Assembly (NCBI GenBank): GCA_014381825.1
Contig: JACNKX010000202.1
Span: 1 to 56,366, forward strand
Length of the DNA stretch: 56,366 nt
Source of the DNA: Planctomycetota bacterium
Lineage (GTDB): Bacteria; Planctomycetota; Planctomycetia; Pirellulales; Pirellulaceae
Direction of reading: 5' to 3'
The notes under the pieces are model-generated. The model did no database searches. It was given only the letters and a program-made list of their open reading frames with translations, and was not told where the DNA came from. The position numbers and the translations under genes are program-made. Numbering within the stretch: the first letter of the stretch is position 1; each line of letters starts with the position of its first letter. Of this stretch, positions 8,360 to 16,394 are shown piece after piece.

Positions 8360-9001
8360 ATGAACTCAACACAATTGCTTTGTCTTATCGCGATTGCTAG
8401 CAGCGGGATTGCTTCATCTGCAAACGCTCAATACAACACCGAGCGCGGTGCCGTTCTGGGCGGGCTGACGGGAGCAGCGGCTGGAGCAGTGATCGGAAAT
8501 CAGAACGGCGAGACCGCTGAGGGTGCATTGATTGGAAGTGCGATCGGGCTGTTCAGCGGAGCCTTGCTCGGAAACTCGATCGATGCTGAGCAGTCTCGAC
8601 AAAGGTACGTCGAGCAGCGTTACATGGCTCAGAACGCGCGAGCCGTGACGATCGGCCAAGTGTTAAGCATGACACAGGGTGGTGTGAGTGACGCCGTGAT
8701 TATCAACCACATCAATCAACACGGCGTACAGCAACGACTTGAGGTTTCTGATGTCATCCTGCTCCATCAGCAAGGCGTTAGTGAGCCAGTTCTGACGGCA
8801 TTACAGCGTGCCCAAATCGGTGGAACGCCCGTCTACGCTGCTCCCCGGCGCAGCTACTCCGCACCGGTTGTGGTGCATGATTACCACTATGTGAGACCTG
8901 CGTATCGGGCGTACGCCCCGAGGTATTACCGTCATCATCACCCGCACCACGGACACTATCGCTCGCCGGGTGTGAGCTTTGGATTCTCGGTAGGTCGCTG
9001 A
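8360..9001 (+). CDS. Exported glycine-zipper protein
   Basis: A 213-residue protein with a signal peptide ending at A-N-A-Q-Y (about residue 24). Residues about 29-75 are a glycine zipper, a G/A-rich membrane-inserting segment: G-A-V-L-G-G-L-T-G-A-A-A-G-A-V-I-G-N and G-A-L-I-G-S-A-I-G-L. A middle helical domain follows, and the last 65 residues are rich in His, Tyr, Arg and Pro with repeated H-H-P-H and R-Y-Y-R. Glycine-zipper proteins are outer-membrane or envelope components in Gram-negative bacteria. The His/Tyr-rich tail could bind metal or surface polymers, which is speculation. It has its own ribosome site (AGCGGAGGAATG region). The 220 bases upstream hold no supported gene. Confidence 0.75.
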   Translation: MNSTQLLCLIAIASSGIASSANAQYNTERGAVLGGLTGAAAGAVIGNQNGETAEGALIGSAIGLFSGALLGNSIDAEQSRQRYVEQRYMAQNARAVTIGQVLSMTQGGVSDAVIINHINQHGVQQRLEVSDVILLHQQGVSEPVLTALQRAQIGGTPVYAAPRRSYSAPVVVHDYHYVRPAYRAYAPRYYRHHHPHHGHYRSPGVSFGFSVGR

Positions 9002-9060
9002 GGTGGTTCATGGTGCGGCTTGCGCCAGCACCCTACGTCGACGTCTAATAGCGTTGGGCA

Positions 9061-10284
9061 CTATGAGCTGAGGTCGGGTTTCTTTTCCTCGGGCTTGTCG
9101 CCAGCTGGCTTCTTCTTGTCGGCTGGTTTTTTGTCAGAGGAAGACTTGTCTGCGGGCTTCTTCTTTGTCGCGGCCTCTTGCTTTTTGGCGTCCGGCTTTG
9201 GAGCATGTTCTGGCTTCTTTGGTTTCGCTTCTTCCGTCGTTGGATAGACCGGGAATTTCGAAACGGGCGTCAGTCCACGATCGATTAGCCAGATATTGCG
9301 AAAGCGGACGGGGTCTTTGTGGTTTTGGAATCGAATCGGCAGCAAGGTTGGTTCTTCTTCCTTTCCGGCGCCGGTTTTGTTTGGTAGCTCTACATCGTCT
9401 TGGACCTTCACCCCATTCAGCCAAGCCGTAACGCGAGCGTTTCGGATCTTGCTTCCGTCTGCTGCCCAACGTGGGGCGGTAAAGGCAACGTCGTACGTCT
9501 GCCATTGAAGCGGAGGTAAACACATGTTGACGTCGGGTGCGCGAGTTCGGTACAGACTGCCGATGCCATTGATCGTGGGCTCTTCGGCAAACGAGTCGAG
9601 AACTTGCAGTTCATAGCGACTCTGTAGATACAGTCCGCTGTTACCGCGGGCTTGTCCTGTCGCTGCGGGCATATACGGCAAACGAAACTCAACGTGAAGA
9701 TTGAAGTCTTGGAACATGGGCTTCAAGTCGGCACCCGCCATCAGCAGTCCGTCGGATGTCATTTCGCCAACGCTGAACTGATCCGTATTCGTTCCGTCGA
9801 ACAAGGCGATGGCGTCCTTGGGTGGTTGTGCGCCGAGCGTCGTACTTTGCCGGACGACGCGTTCCAGCCGCCCGACTTGTTCACCCTCGCGATCGACAAG
9901 CAGGCAATGATCCTTCTCGACGAAGATCGCCCAAGGGCCGCCGGACATCACCACGAAGTCACCGGATCGAAGGCCGATCAACTTGATCGCCTCGGGCTTA
10001 TGAGTCTTCTGTCCGGGCAAGCCACCTCGATACTGCAATGCTTCAAAATTGTCGCCACCGAGAGGTCGAATCTGCAACGCCAGCGGCTCGTACTTGTTTT
10101 CGCCAACCGAGATCGGCCCAACGAATTCACCTAAAAGTGCGTAGACTGGATCATTCTCCGGAACACTCGTGAAGGCTGCCTGCTGTGCGCCATCAGCGGC
10201 TAGGACCGAAGCGGCCATTGCTACGACTATCGCAAAGAAAGAGTTGGCAAGCACGAAGAGCGAACGGGGAGTTCGAATAGACAT
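9061..10284 (-). CDS. Exported 3-keto-disaccharide hydrolase-type protein (DUF1080) with Lys/Pro-rich tail
   Basis: A 407-residue secreted protein; the signal peptide covers about residues 1-29 (ends V-L-A-A-D-G). Residues about 155-345 form the DUF1080/LamG-like jelly roll: A-I-A-L-F-D-G-T-N, D-F-N-L-H-V-E-F-R-L, G-N-S-G-L-Y-L-Q-S-R-Y-E-L-Q-V-L-D-S and P-I-R-F-Q-N-H-K-D-P-V-R-F-R-N-I-W. This domain, expanded in planctomycetes, is linked to glycan or keto-sugar processing. The last 55 residues are an extreme Lys/Pro/Asp/Ala tail (K-K-P-A-D-K-K-K-P-A), probably disordered. The gene is convergent with the glycine-zipper gene and stands alone. Substrate cannot be inferred. Confidence 0.85.
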   Translation of the reverse strand: MSIRTPRSLFVLANSFFAIVVAMAASVLAADGAQQAAFTSVPENDPVYALLGEFVGPISVGENKYEPLALQIRPLGGDNFEALQYRGGLPGQKTHKPEAIKLIGLRSGDFVVMSGGPWAIFVEKDHCLLVDREGEQVGRLERVVRQSTTLGAQPPKDAIALFDGTNTDQFSVGEMTSDGLLMAGADLKPMFQDFNLHVEFRLPYMPAATGQARGNSGLYLQSRYELQVLDSFAEEPTINGIGSLYRTRAPDVNMCLPPLQWQTYDVAFTAPRWAADGSKIRNARVTAWLNGVKVQDDVELPNKTGAGKEEEPTLLPIRFQNHKDPVRFRNIWLIDRGLTPVSKFPVYPTTEEAKPKKPEHAPKPDAKKQEAATKKKPADKSSSDKKPADKKKPAGDKPEEKKPDLSS

Positions 10285-10480
10285 TTACATCCTCAATCAG
10301 AACTGGGGTGTCGAGCCAAGGTGGGGGGAGAATTCACCCGTTCAATTCTGATTAAGGGATCTGCGCAATGCAAGACGCAGAAAACCCCGTCTCGACGTCA
10401 GAGTCTAGACAGACTCGCCGTTATCGCATACCGACATTGTCCACGCGAAGTGAGTTGATCGCCGCTCGCCGTTCACCCTC

Positions 10481-12298
10481 CTAAGGTGTTGAGGAACTTG
10501 TATCGGAACTACCGCTTGAGGAATCGGAGTCACTAACATCCGAATCTGACTTCGCCGCTTCGGACGCCTCCTCGTCAGCGGCTGGCGCGGTTGAATCGCT
10601 CGCGGCGGTTTCGGTCTTATCGGGGCCATCGGCTATCTCTTCATGCACTGCTGCATGGTCACCCGTGAACTTGATTTTGTTCTTCTCGAACCATTTATGT
10701 TCGGGGCGGGCGAGAATCTCGTCGATGACCGCTAATACGGCTTCCGCTTGCTCGCCTCTGCCGGCGGCAGCACCATGCTCCGCGATCTCCCGAGCTTGAG
10801 GAATCAACTCCTGATAGAACCGCTCGGCGACTTCGTACATCCCGTGCCAGTGAGCATAGTCGGGCGCCATCATCGAGGCACCGTGCCGGGCGCGGCGACC
10901 TTCATGATGCCAGAGATAGAACCAAGTCCACTCGATCTCGTCGTCGAATTGGGCTTTGCTGATTAGTTCGTTGCTGGTGAGCGCGCCCATGATCGCCTGG
11001 CCTGGCTTCGCGAACTTCTCGTTGTAATTAACGACGAAGTCATCGTATTGCTTGTAGAACGAATTGACATAGTTCTGTGTGTGGCAGTGAAGACAGACCT
11101 GCTGCATGTTTTGGCGTTTATCTTGCCAAGTGCTCGTCACCATTTCTCGCCGCTTTACGGGATCGGTTTCCTTCACAACCTTGCCGTTGATGTCGGTGTC
11201 CATGACGGCACTCACAGGCGGACGATTCGTCCACGAAAGCCGCTCGCCGGGGTCGTGCGTGATCTTCTCGCCGTTCAACATGTTGGCGGACATGTGGCAG
11301 GACGCGCAGGTTGGAGCTTGAGTATAGTCGCGACCGAGTACCCAATCTTTGGCATCGAGATTCATGTGTTCTTTCAAGTCGCGGAACGCGACGCCGTGCT
11401 TTGATTCTTCGTAGATCTCTTTCTGAGGATGATCGGGACCAAGGTGACACTTGCCACAGTTCTCTGGCTGCCGAGCACGTCGCGGTGAGAAATCGTGTCG
11501 CGAGTGACACGCCGAGCAAGAGCCTAGCGAGCCGTCGAGATTCAACCGCCCGATGCCTGTGTTTGGCCACGAACTGGGACTGAGAACAGGCCGACCACTT
11601 GCGTCATGCTTGATCAACGCCACGGCGTCTGGATTCGTCGGCTTGCCCGTCGCGTCGGGCTTCAGCTGTTCAACCGTTATCAAGCTGCCGTCCGTTCCTT
11701 CAAGAGCGACCTTGCTGCCGTGGCATTGCTTACAACCAACGTTGACGCTGGCCATACCGTTGACTGTGTCGATCGCCATTCCAGGTGTCGGCGAATGTGG
11801 ATTGAATCGTGTCAGCGACTCGATGACGTTGCCCTCTTCATCCGTGACATCTTCGCGGAATCCTTCGACAATCTCGGCCAGGCGGTTGTCGAGCGAAGCT
11901 AGAATGTTGCCCGCTTTCGCATGATGGCTGCGCTCGAACTCTTTGTGCTCGTTCTGATGACAGTGGCCACAGTCACGCGGTGTGACGACGGTTGCAATTG
12001 TATGGCCATAGTGCGCGAAGGCATCGACGTCGACCGGCGCGGCTTTGTGGCATTCCACACAACCGACACCCTTCACAGCGTGCGTACTGCCTTTCCAGTG
12101 ATCGATAATGCCCGGTGAAGACTTAGCATGACATTCAACACACTGTCGAGATGTCATCGGCACGGCGACGTGGTGTGCGGTAAGGCCGGCTTCCTCTTGC
12201 TTGCGGGTAACTTCCACCCACTGAACAAAGACCAGGGAGAGGAGAAAGATGAAACCAAGAATCGCAATAATGATTTGTTTTGCTCGTAGACTCATCAT
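10481..12298 (-). CDS. Membrane-anchored octaheme cytochrome c, hydroxylamine-oxidoreductase (HAO)-like
   Basis: A 605-residue protein with a single N-terminal membrane anchor (about 8-28) and eight C-x-x-C-H heme sites at residues 53, 80, 110, 189, 261, 281, 331 and 402 (first Cys). After heme 8 come W-H-H-E-G-R-R-A-R and P-D-Y-A-H-W-H-G (Tyr481), the region that in HAO carries the tyrosine cross-linked to the catalytic P460 heme. The cross-link is plausible here but unproven. The acidic Ser-rich tail is atypical. HAO-family enzymes oxidise hydroxylamine or hydrazine, or reduce nitrite when the tyrosine is absent. I start at 12298, behind GAGAAG and 47 bases after the cytochrome b stop; the longer frame from 12370 would overlap that gene. 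It is the last gene of a Rieske-cytochrome b operon and may replace cytochrome c1/f. Confidence 0.85.
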   Translation of the reverse strand: MMSLRAKQIIIAILGFIFLLSLVFVQWVEVTRKQEEAGLTAHHVAVPMTSRQCVECHAKSSPGIIDHWKGSTHAVKGVGCVECHKAAPVDVDAFAHYGHTIATVVTPRDCGHCHQNEHKEFERSHHAKAGNILASLDNRLAEIVEGFREDVTDEEGNVIESLTRFNPHSPTPGMAIDTVNGMASVNVGCKQCHGSKVALEGTDGSLITVEQLKPDATGKPTNPDAVALIKHDASGRPVLSPSSWPNTGIGRLNLDGSLGSCSACHSRHDFSPRRARQPENCGKCHLGPDHPQKEIYEESKHGVAFRDLKEHMNLDAKDWVLGRDYTQAPTCASCHMSANMLNGEKITHDPGERLSWTNRPPVSAVMDTDINGKVVKETDPVKRREMVTSTWQDKRQNMQQVCLHCHTQNYVNSFYKQYDDFVVNYNEKFAKPGQAIMGALTSNELISKAQFDDEIEWTWFYLWHHEGRRARHGASMMAPDYAHWHGMYEVAERFYQELIPQAREIAEHGAAAGRGEQAEAVLAVIDEILARPEHKWFEKNKIKFTGDHAAVHEEIADGPDKTETAASDSTAPAADEEASEAAKSDSDVSDSDSSSGSSDTSSSTP

Positions 12299-12345
12299 CT
12301 TCTCGTTTTGAATCCCAGTGAAATTGGTAACAACAATCGGTAGAG

Positions 12346-13395
12346 CTAGTGCGTGACGACAGCTTCCCAAACGGTCAATCCAACCAGTAACAACGTCGCG
12401 ACAATACCGATATAGACGCTGATCTCTTCTTTGCCAGTGATCTTTCTCAACGCGCCATCAATCCACGGCCACAGGAACATGGCTCCAACGATGAAGCCTG
12501 TACTCAGTACAGCGAAAGATAGCGAAAACAGTTTCAGCCAACGGAACGAGACGTAGAACCACCACTCCGGTTTGATAACTTCAGGCGTCGTCAGTGGGTC
12601 CGCCTTGGGGCCCATCATGACGGGAAAGATCGTCGATATCGCGCTGAGCAAGATCATCAACACCAGACCGATGGTAATCTCGGTGAGTAGGTGATCCGGA
12701 AAGAAGTTGAAGTGGCGAGGGGCATCATCAGATTCTTCTTCTGCTTGAAGTTCCGAGACACCATGTAGACGAATGAACATGATGTGGATGGCGATCAGTA
12801 GGATCATCGTCGCTGGCAGCACGGCTGCGTGCAGGATATAGAACCGCGAGAGCGTTCGCTCGTTGTAACTATCGCCACCGAGCAACATCTGCTTGGCGAA
12901 TCGTCCGGCCACCGGTACTGCGTCGCTGATGTTTGCTGCGACGGTTGCGCCCCAGTAGCTGAGTTGCTCGAACGCCAAACTGTAACCTGTGAATCCGATT
13001 AACAGCGTGCACATCAGTAGGCACATACCAATTAGCCAGTTGATTTCACGTGGGCGTCGATACGCTCCGGTGAAATAGACTCGCATCTGATGTAAGATTA
13101 CGGCGGCAATCATAAAGGTTGCGGCCCATTTATGCATGCTCCGGATAAACCAACCGTAACTGGCGTGGTCGGTGATATATGCAATCGAATCGTAGGCCGT
13201 CGTGGCAGACGGCTGATAATAGAACGCCAACAGAATGCCTGTGATGATCTGCACAACGAACAGATACGCGGGAGTTCCACCTAAACAGAACCACCATCGC
13301 TTCAGGTGATTCGGAACGGGTTCGTTCGTTAATTCGTGAAGCTGCGCCCCGCTGACGGGAACACGTTCCGCGAGCCACTCTGCAATGCGCGACAA
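12346..13395 (-). CDS. Cytochrome b6-type protein fused to a subunit IV-like region
   Basis: A 349-residue quinol-oxidising cytochrome b with about eight membrane segments. Heme ligands are H88/H102 and H189/H204; the spacing of 14 and 15 is that of cytochrome b6, not mitochondrial-type b (14 and 14). The motif W-W-F-C-L-G-G (Cys37) aligns with the b6 cysteine that covalently holds heme c-n (c-i). The C-terminal part contains P-E-W-W-F at 276-280, a variant of the quinol-site PEWY, so b6 and subunit IV are fused into one chain. It begins 3 bases after the Rieske stop and is followed by the octaheme cytochrome. It should oxidise menaquinol and pass one electron to the Rieske cluster. No cytochrome c1 or f gene is present. 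Confidence 0.9.
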   Translation of the reverse strand: MSRIAEWLAERVPVSGAQLHELTNEPVPNHLKRWWFCLGGTPAYLFVVQIITGILLAFYYQPSATTAYDSIAYITDHASYGWFIRSMHKWAATFMIAAVILHQMRVYFTGAYRRPREINWLIGMCLLMCTLLIGFTGYSLAFEQLSYWGATVAANISDAVPVAGRFAKQMLLGGDSYNERTLSRFYILHAAVLPATMILLIAIHIMFIRLHGVSELQAEEESDDAPRHFNFFPDHLLTEITIGLVLMILLSAISTIFPVMMGPKADPLTTPEVIKPEWWFYVSFRWLKLFSLSFAVLSTGFIVGAMFLWPWIDGALRKITGKEEISVYIGIVATLLLVGLTVWEAVVTH

Positions 13396-13398
13396 AGC

Positions 13399-13956
13399 CT
13401 ACGCCTCCGTCTCTTCGGAACGATTGTGATGCGACGGCTTTGTTGCGGATGCAATTCGTGTGCCCGTATCGAGGACCGATTGCAACGGAACTTCGATGAA
13501 CAGCAGCCCATCATCGACTTGCAGCGGGAATCGCGTGAGCTGTTGCCCGGCTGCGGCAGGAGGACCTTCTGTCGGATTGCCCTGCGGATCGAAGGCGCCG
13601 TTATGGCAAGGGCAGAAAAAGCGATCGTTTTGCGATTCCCAATGAACTGCACACCCGAGATGCGGGCAAACGCTGGAAAGCGCGATAAAATCTTCGGCTG
13701 TATCGCCGTCACTCTGCCGCGCGATAACGACCTTGGCACCACTTGGTGTTGTGTACGGCAATGACTCGCCAATGGAAAGCTGGTTGGTCCGACAGAGGAA
13801 CTGCCAACCCACGGAATCACCGTCGCTGGCATGGAGAAAGCGAATGGCCATGACACCAAGCGTCCCGTACCCGGCCGCTAATCCGCCCACCATTGCCGAC
13901 GATTCCATGAAGTGGCGTCTATTCACAGAGTCGTCCGATTGTTCTTCTGCCATCAT
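13399..13956 (-). CDS. Rieske [2Fe-2S] protein of a bc/b6f-type complex
   Basis: The Rieske cluster motifs are C-P-H-L-G-C (C97, H99, C102) and C-P-C-H-N-G (C115, C117, H118), counted from the ATG at 13956. The N-terminus has a twin-arginine-like R-R-H-F-M followed by a hydrophobic anchor (about 18-40), as expected for export of a folded iron-sulfur protein by Tat. The protein is about 185 residues. A longer frame from 14103 exists, but its first 49 residues are unlike the family, so I prefer 13956 (or the adjacent ATG at 13953). It is the first gene of the operon with cytochrome b and octaheme cytochrome and passes electrons from quinol to the c-type partner. Confidence 0.9.
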   Translation of the reverse strand: MMAEEQSDDSVNRRHFMESSAMVGGLAAGYGTLGVMAIRFLHASDGDSVGWQFLCRTNQLSIGESLPYTTPSGAKVVIARQSDGDTAEDFIALSSVCPHLGCAVHWESQNDRFFCPCHNGAFDPQGNPTEGPPAAAGQQLTRFPLQVDDGLLFIEVPLQSVLDTGTRIASATKPSHHNRSEETEA

Positions 13957-14248
13957 TAGTTCCACTTGGATATGCTCACCACGCGTGTTCCGAAACCGGA
14001 TCGCGCGCGTCAAGCTTGAGTTGGTTGTAGGAGAGACCATTCTCTCTTTAGTTATTGTTGTCGATCGAATGTGCGATAACGCGCGATACGTGCGAATACG
14101 CACATTCCGCGGGGCTTGTACAGCAGCAAGATCGCATCAGCGTTGCGGAACACGCCACTCGGTCACTGCGCAGAGTTCAAGAGGCAACTGGCGCGCCGCG
14201 ACGAACTCGCGCTGCCGTCGGGAATCTGGCAAGTTCCAGGAATGAACT

Positions 14249-15376
14249 TTACGAAGATTCGATCCAGCCGCCACCGAGTACACACTCGCCGTCGTAACAC
14301 ACGACCGCCTGACCGGGAGCGATGCCGAATGGCGCTTCGTCGAATTCGACATGGAGTCGTTGGCCAGCCAAGACTTTGGCTGTCGCCGGAATTGCGGGCG
14401 AGTTGTAACGGATTTGGGCATTGCAGCGGAACGGCCCGACGGGAGGATCGCTCAACCAATTTGTTTCGGCAGCGGTCAACTCAATGCTGGCGAGTTCATC
14501 ACGCTGACCAATGACAACCTGATTGAGTCCGGGATCGATTCGAGTCACAAAGTACGGCTCGCCCATCGCGACACCGAGTCCTTTGCGCTGACCGACGGTA
14601 AACCGCTCGATTCCGGAATGTTGGCCGACGACTTTGCCTGCCGTAGTAACGATCTCACCCGCCGTATCGATGTCGGTTCGGCGAGCGCGTACGAATTCGT
14701 CATGCTTGCCGCTGGTGACGAAACAGATTTCTTGGCTGTCCTTTTTCTCCGCAACATTCAGGCCCAAGCTGCTAGCGATCTCGCGAATCTTTGTCTTCTC
14801 ATAACCCCCGACCGGAAGCAACATCCGGGACAGCATGCGGCGCTCGATGCCGAACAGGACGTACGATTGATCCTTGGAATCGTCGATGCCCCGATAGAGT
14901 CGTGGTAACGCATCGTCGACTCCCGGAAGCAATCTGGCATAGTGACCGGTGGCCACGAACTCGGCGTCGACGCTGTCCGCATAGTCGAATAACTTTCCGA
15001 ACTTGATCCAATTGTTACACATGACGCACGGGTTGGGTGTACGACCGACCGTGTACTCGTCGACGAAGTAGTCGATGATTTGCCGAAACTCGGCTTGAAG
15101 ATTTAGCGCGTAGAATGGAATGCCCAACCGATCGGCGACGCGGCGACCGTCCTCGGCATCCGACGCGCTGCAACATCCTTGTTTGTGGTCGGCACGCTTG
15201 TTCAGAAGTGGCAGCAACGGGCTGTTGGCTTGGCTCCCGTCGACCGAGCACGCTTCGACTGCCTCTTCGCCGTGACGCATGAATACGCCAATTAGTTCAT
15301 GCCCCTGCTCGATCAGCAAGTGCGCGGCGACACTGCTGTCGACTCCGCCGGACATGGCTAAAACAACACGGGACAT
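14249..15376 (-). CDS. mnmA: tRNA-specific 2-thiouridylase MnmA
   Basis: MnmA transfers sulfur to U34 of tRNA-Lys, -Glu and -Gln in the cytoplasm. The ATP-binding PP-loop S-G-G-V-D-S is at 9-14. The catalytic cysteine lies in N-P-C-V-M-C (C117) and the second cysteine in S-Q-E-I-C-F-V (C218). G-H-Y-A-R and K-D-Q-S-Y-V-L are further hallmarks. Length (375) is normal. It is in the same orientation as the redoxin gene upstream, 69 bases away. A 145-base non-coding gap separates it from the extended Rieske reading frame downstream. Confidence 0.96.
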   Translation of the reverse strand: MSRVVLAMSGGVDSSVAAHLLIEQGHELIGVFMRHGEEAVEACSVDGSQANSPLLPLLNKRADHKQGCCSASDAEDGRRVADRLGIPFYALNLQAEFRQIIDYFVDEYTVGRTPNPCVMCNNWIKFGKLFDYADSVDAEFVATGHYARLLPGVDDALPRLYRGIDDSKDQSYVLFGIERRMLSRMLLPVGGYEKTKIREIASSLGLNVAEKKDSQEICFVTSGKHDEFVRARRTDIDTAGEIVTTAGKVVGQHSGIERFTVGQRKGLGVAMGEPYFVTRIDPGLNQVVIGQRDELASIELTAAETNWLSDPPVGPFRCNAQIRYNSPAIPATAKVLAGQRLHVEFDEAPFGIAPGQAVVCYDGECVLGGGWIESS

Positions 15377-15445
15377 AACAAATCGACAGAGGTTGAAGCG
15401 AATTAGGTAAAGCGTGCGAGTGTCGTAGATCGCGACGATTCCATC

Positions 15446-16024
15446 CTATCGGTCGCTGTCTTCGCCAACAACGTTAGCGCCGGCAAGAATCCTTAACTGC
15501 TCGATCAGTTCATCGTTTGTCGGTTGATCCGCAGAGTGTTGTGGCATGTGGATGTAGCCGACGATACCTTTGCCATCGACGATGAATGATCCATGAAGTT
15601 GCAGAACATCACCGACGGGCTTTCCGATACCAGCTCGAAGCGTTGCTTTAAGCCCGCCCGCCCAAACGGCTGGCCCAGCTACCTGCAGGACGCTCGCGCG
15701 CGGAACGCCGAATGCCTGATACGCGACGCGATTGGGATCTGCCAAGCAAATAAAAGGGAGTTGGTTTCGATCACGAAAAGCGGCGGTTTGCTCAACGGAT
15801 CCCATCGTGATCACCGCGACGTCGCCTTTCGCGTCGAGAAATCGATCATAGTCATTTCGCACGTCGACCACGTGCTCGCGGCACATCGGTCATCCAAAGT
15901 GGCGGACGAACAACAGCACTCGCGGTTGCGACGACCAGAGAGAAGCCAACGAAACCATCTGCCCTTCATGGTTGGATAGCGTGACGTCGGGCGCTCGGTC
16001 GCCGGTGGCAAGTTTTGTATTCAC
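15446..16024 (-). CDS. AhpC/TSA-type peroxiredoxin-like selenoprotein (in-frame TGA = Sec45)
   Basis: Ordinary gene calling gives 146 residues from an ATG at 15886, but that start lies inside the redox motif. The same frame runs upstream through a TGA at 15892-15890 to a GTG at 16024, with no other start before the TAA further upstream. The full product is 192 residues. It begins with A-T-G-D-R-A-P-D-V-T-L-S, the usual opening of AhpC/TSA redoxins, and reads L-L-F-V-R-H-F-G-U-P-M-C-R-E-H across the TGA. Homologs of this PRXL2/AhpC-TSA_2 type have Cys at the U position, giving a U-x-x-C pair (Sec45, Cys48). A SECIS-like hairpin follows at the expected distance. The rest is a normal thioredoxin fold (V-A-V-I-T-M-G, L-H-G-S-F-I-V-D). 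It needs selA, selB, selC and selD, which are not in this window. Likely role: thiol peroxidase or disulfide reductase. Confidence 0.85.
15859..15875 (-). promoter_or_regulatory. SECIS-like hairpin downstream of the redoxin TGA
   Basis: On the minus strand GCACGTGGTCGACGTGC forms a perfect 6-bp stem (GCACGT/ACGTGC) around loop GGTCG. The loop starts 20 bases after the TGA. The E. coli fdhF SECIS has a GGUC(U) loop on a short stem 18 bases after its UGA, and bacterial SECIS elements fall about 16-37 bases downstream, so loop and spacing both fit binding by SelB. Confidence 0.75.
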
Positions 16025-16243
16025 AGAATTGGAGAGAGATCTTGGTTAATGGTCGAATTCGCTCGCGTTATCGAGCCGTCGTAGATTGGTGCAGTAATTG
16101 GCACACGCAATGCTTTTAACAATTCTCAAGTCTACCAGAGGACACGAAACCGTTGATAATCCACCCACCGCAATACATTGGTAGGACAACTTTGCAAAAC
16201 ACCAAAGATTGGGGTTGTAAAGATTTCAATACCGGGCCACATT

Positions 16244-16276
16244 CTTGCCTCCGTTAGGCAAGGTCTTTTTTAGACC
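16244..16276 (+). terminator. Rho-independent terminator-like hairpin, possible leader attenuator
   Basis: CTTGCC (16244-16249) pairs with GGCAAG (16257-16262) and is followed by GTCTTTTTT. It points toward the thioredoxin-protease gene, 119 bases upstream of its start, within the 370-base gap between two divergent genes (16025-16394). An alternative stem GGTCT (62-66)/AGACC (72-76) overlaps the T-run and the base of the first stem, so the two folds exclude each other. That layout resembles an attenuator, but no leader peptide or ligand fold was recognised, and the rest of the gap shows nothing else I can support. Confidence 0.5.
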
Positions 16277-16394
16277 GACGATTTTGCTAGCACGCGCAGA
16301 TTGAACTGGCTCGTGTCGGCGGTGGTGACAGGATGTTGCCGCTTGATGGTGTCTGACAATTCGTAAACGACTGACCGATCCACGGAGGGACACG

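Noticed and set aside
10361-10380. Hairpin CTGCG/CGCAG as a terminator for the octaheme gene
   Set aside because: The strand that would be transcribed shows no T-run after the stem.
15446-15886. A 146-residue redoxin starting at the ATG at 15886
   Set aside because: It begins inside the redox motif, lacks the first third of the fold and leaves the coding-like upstream frame with a single TGA unexplained.
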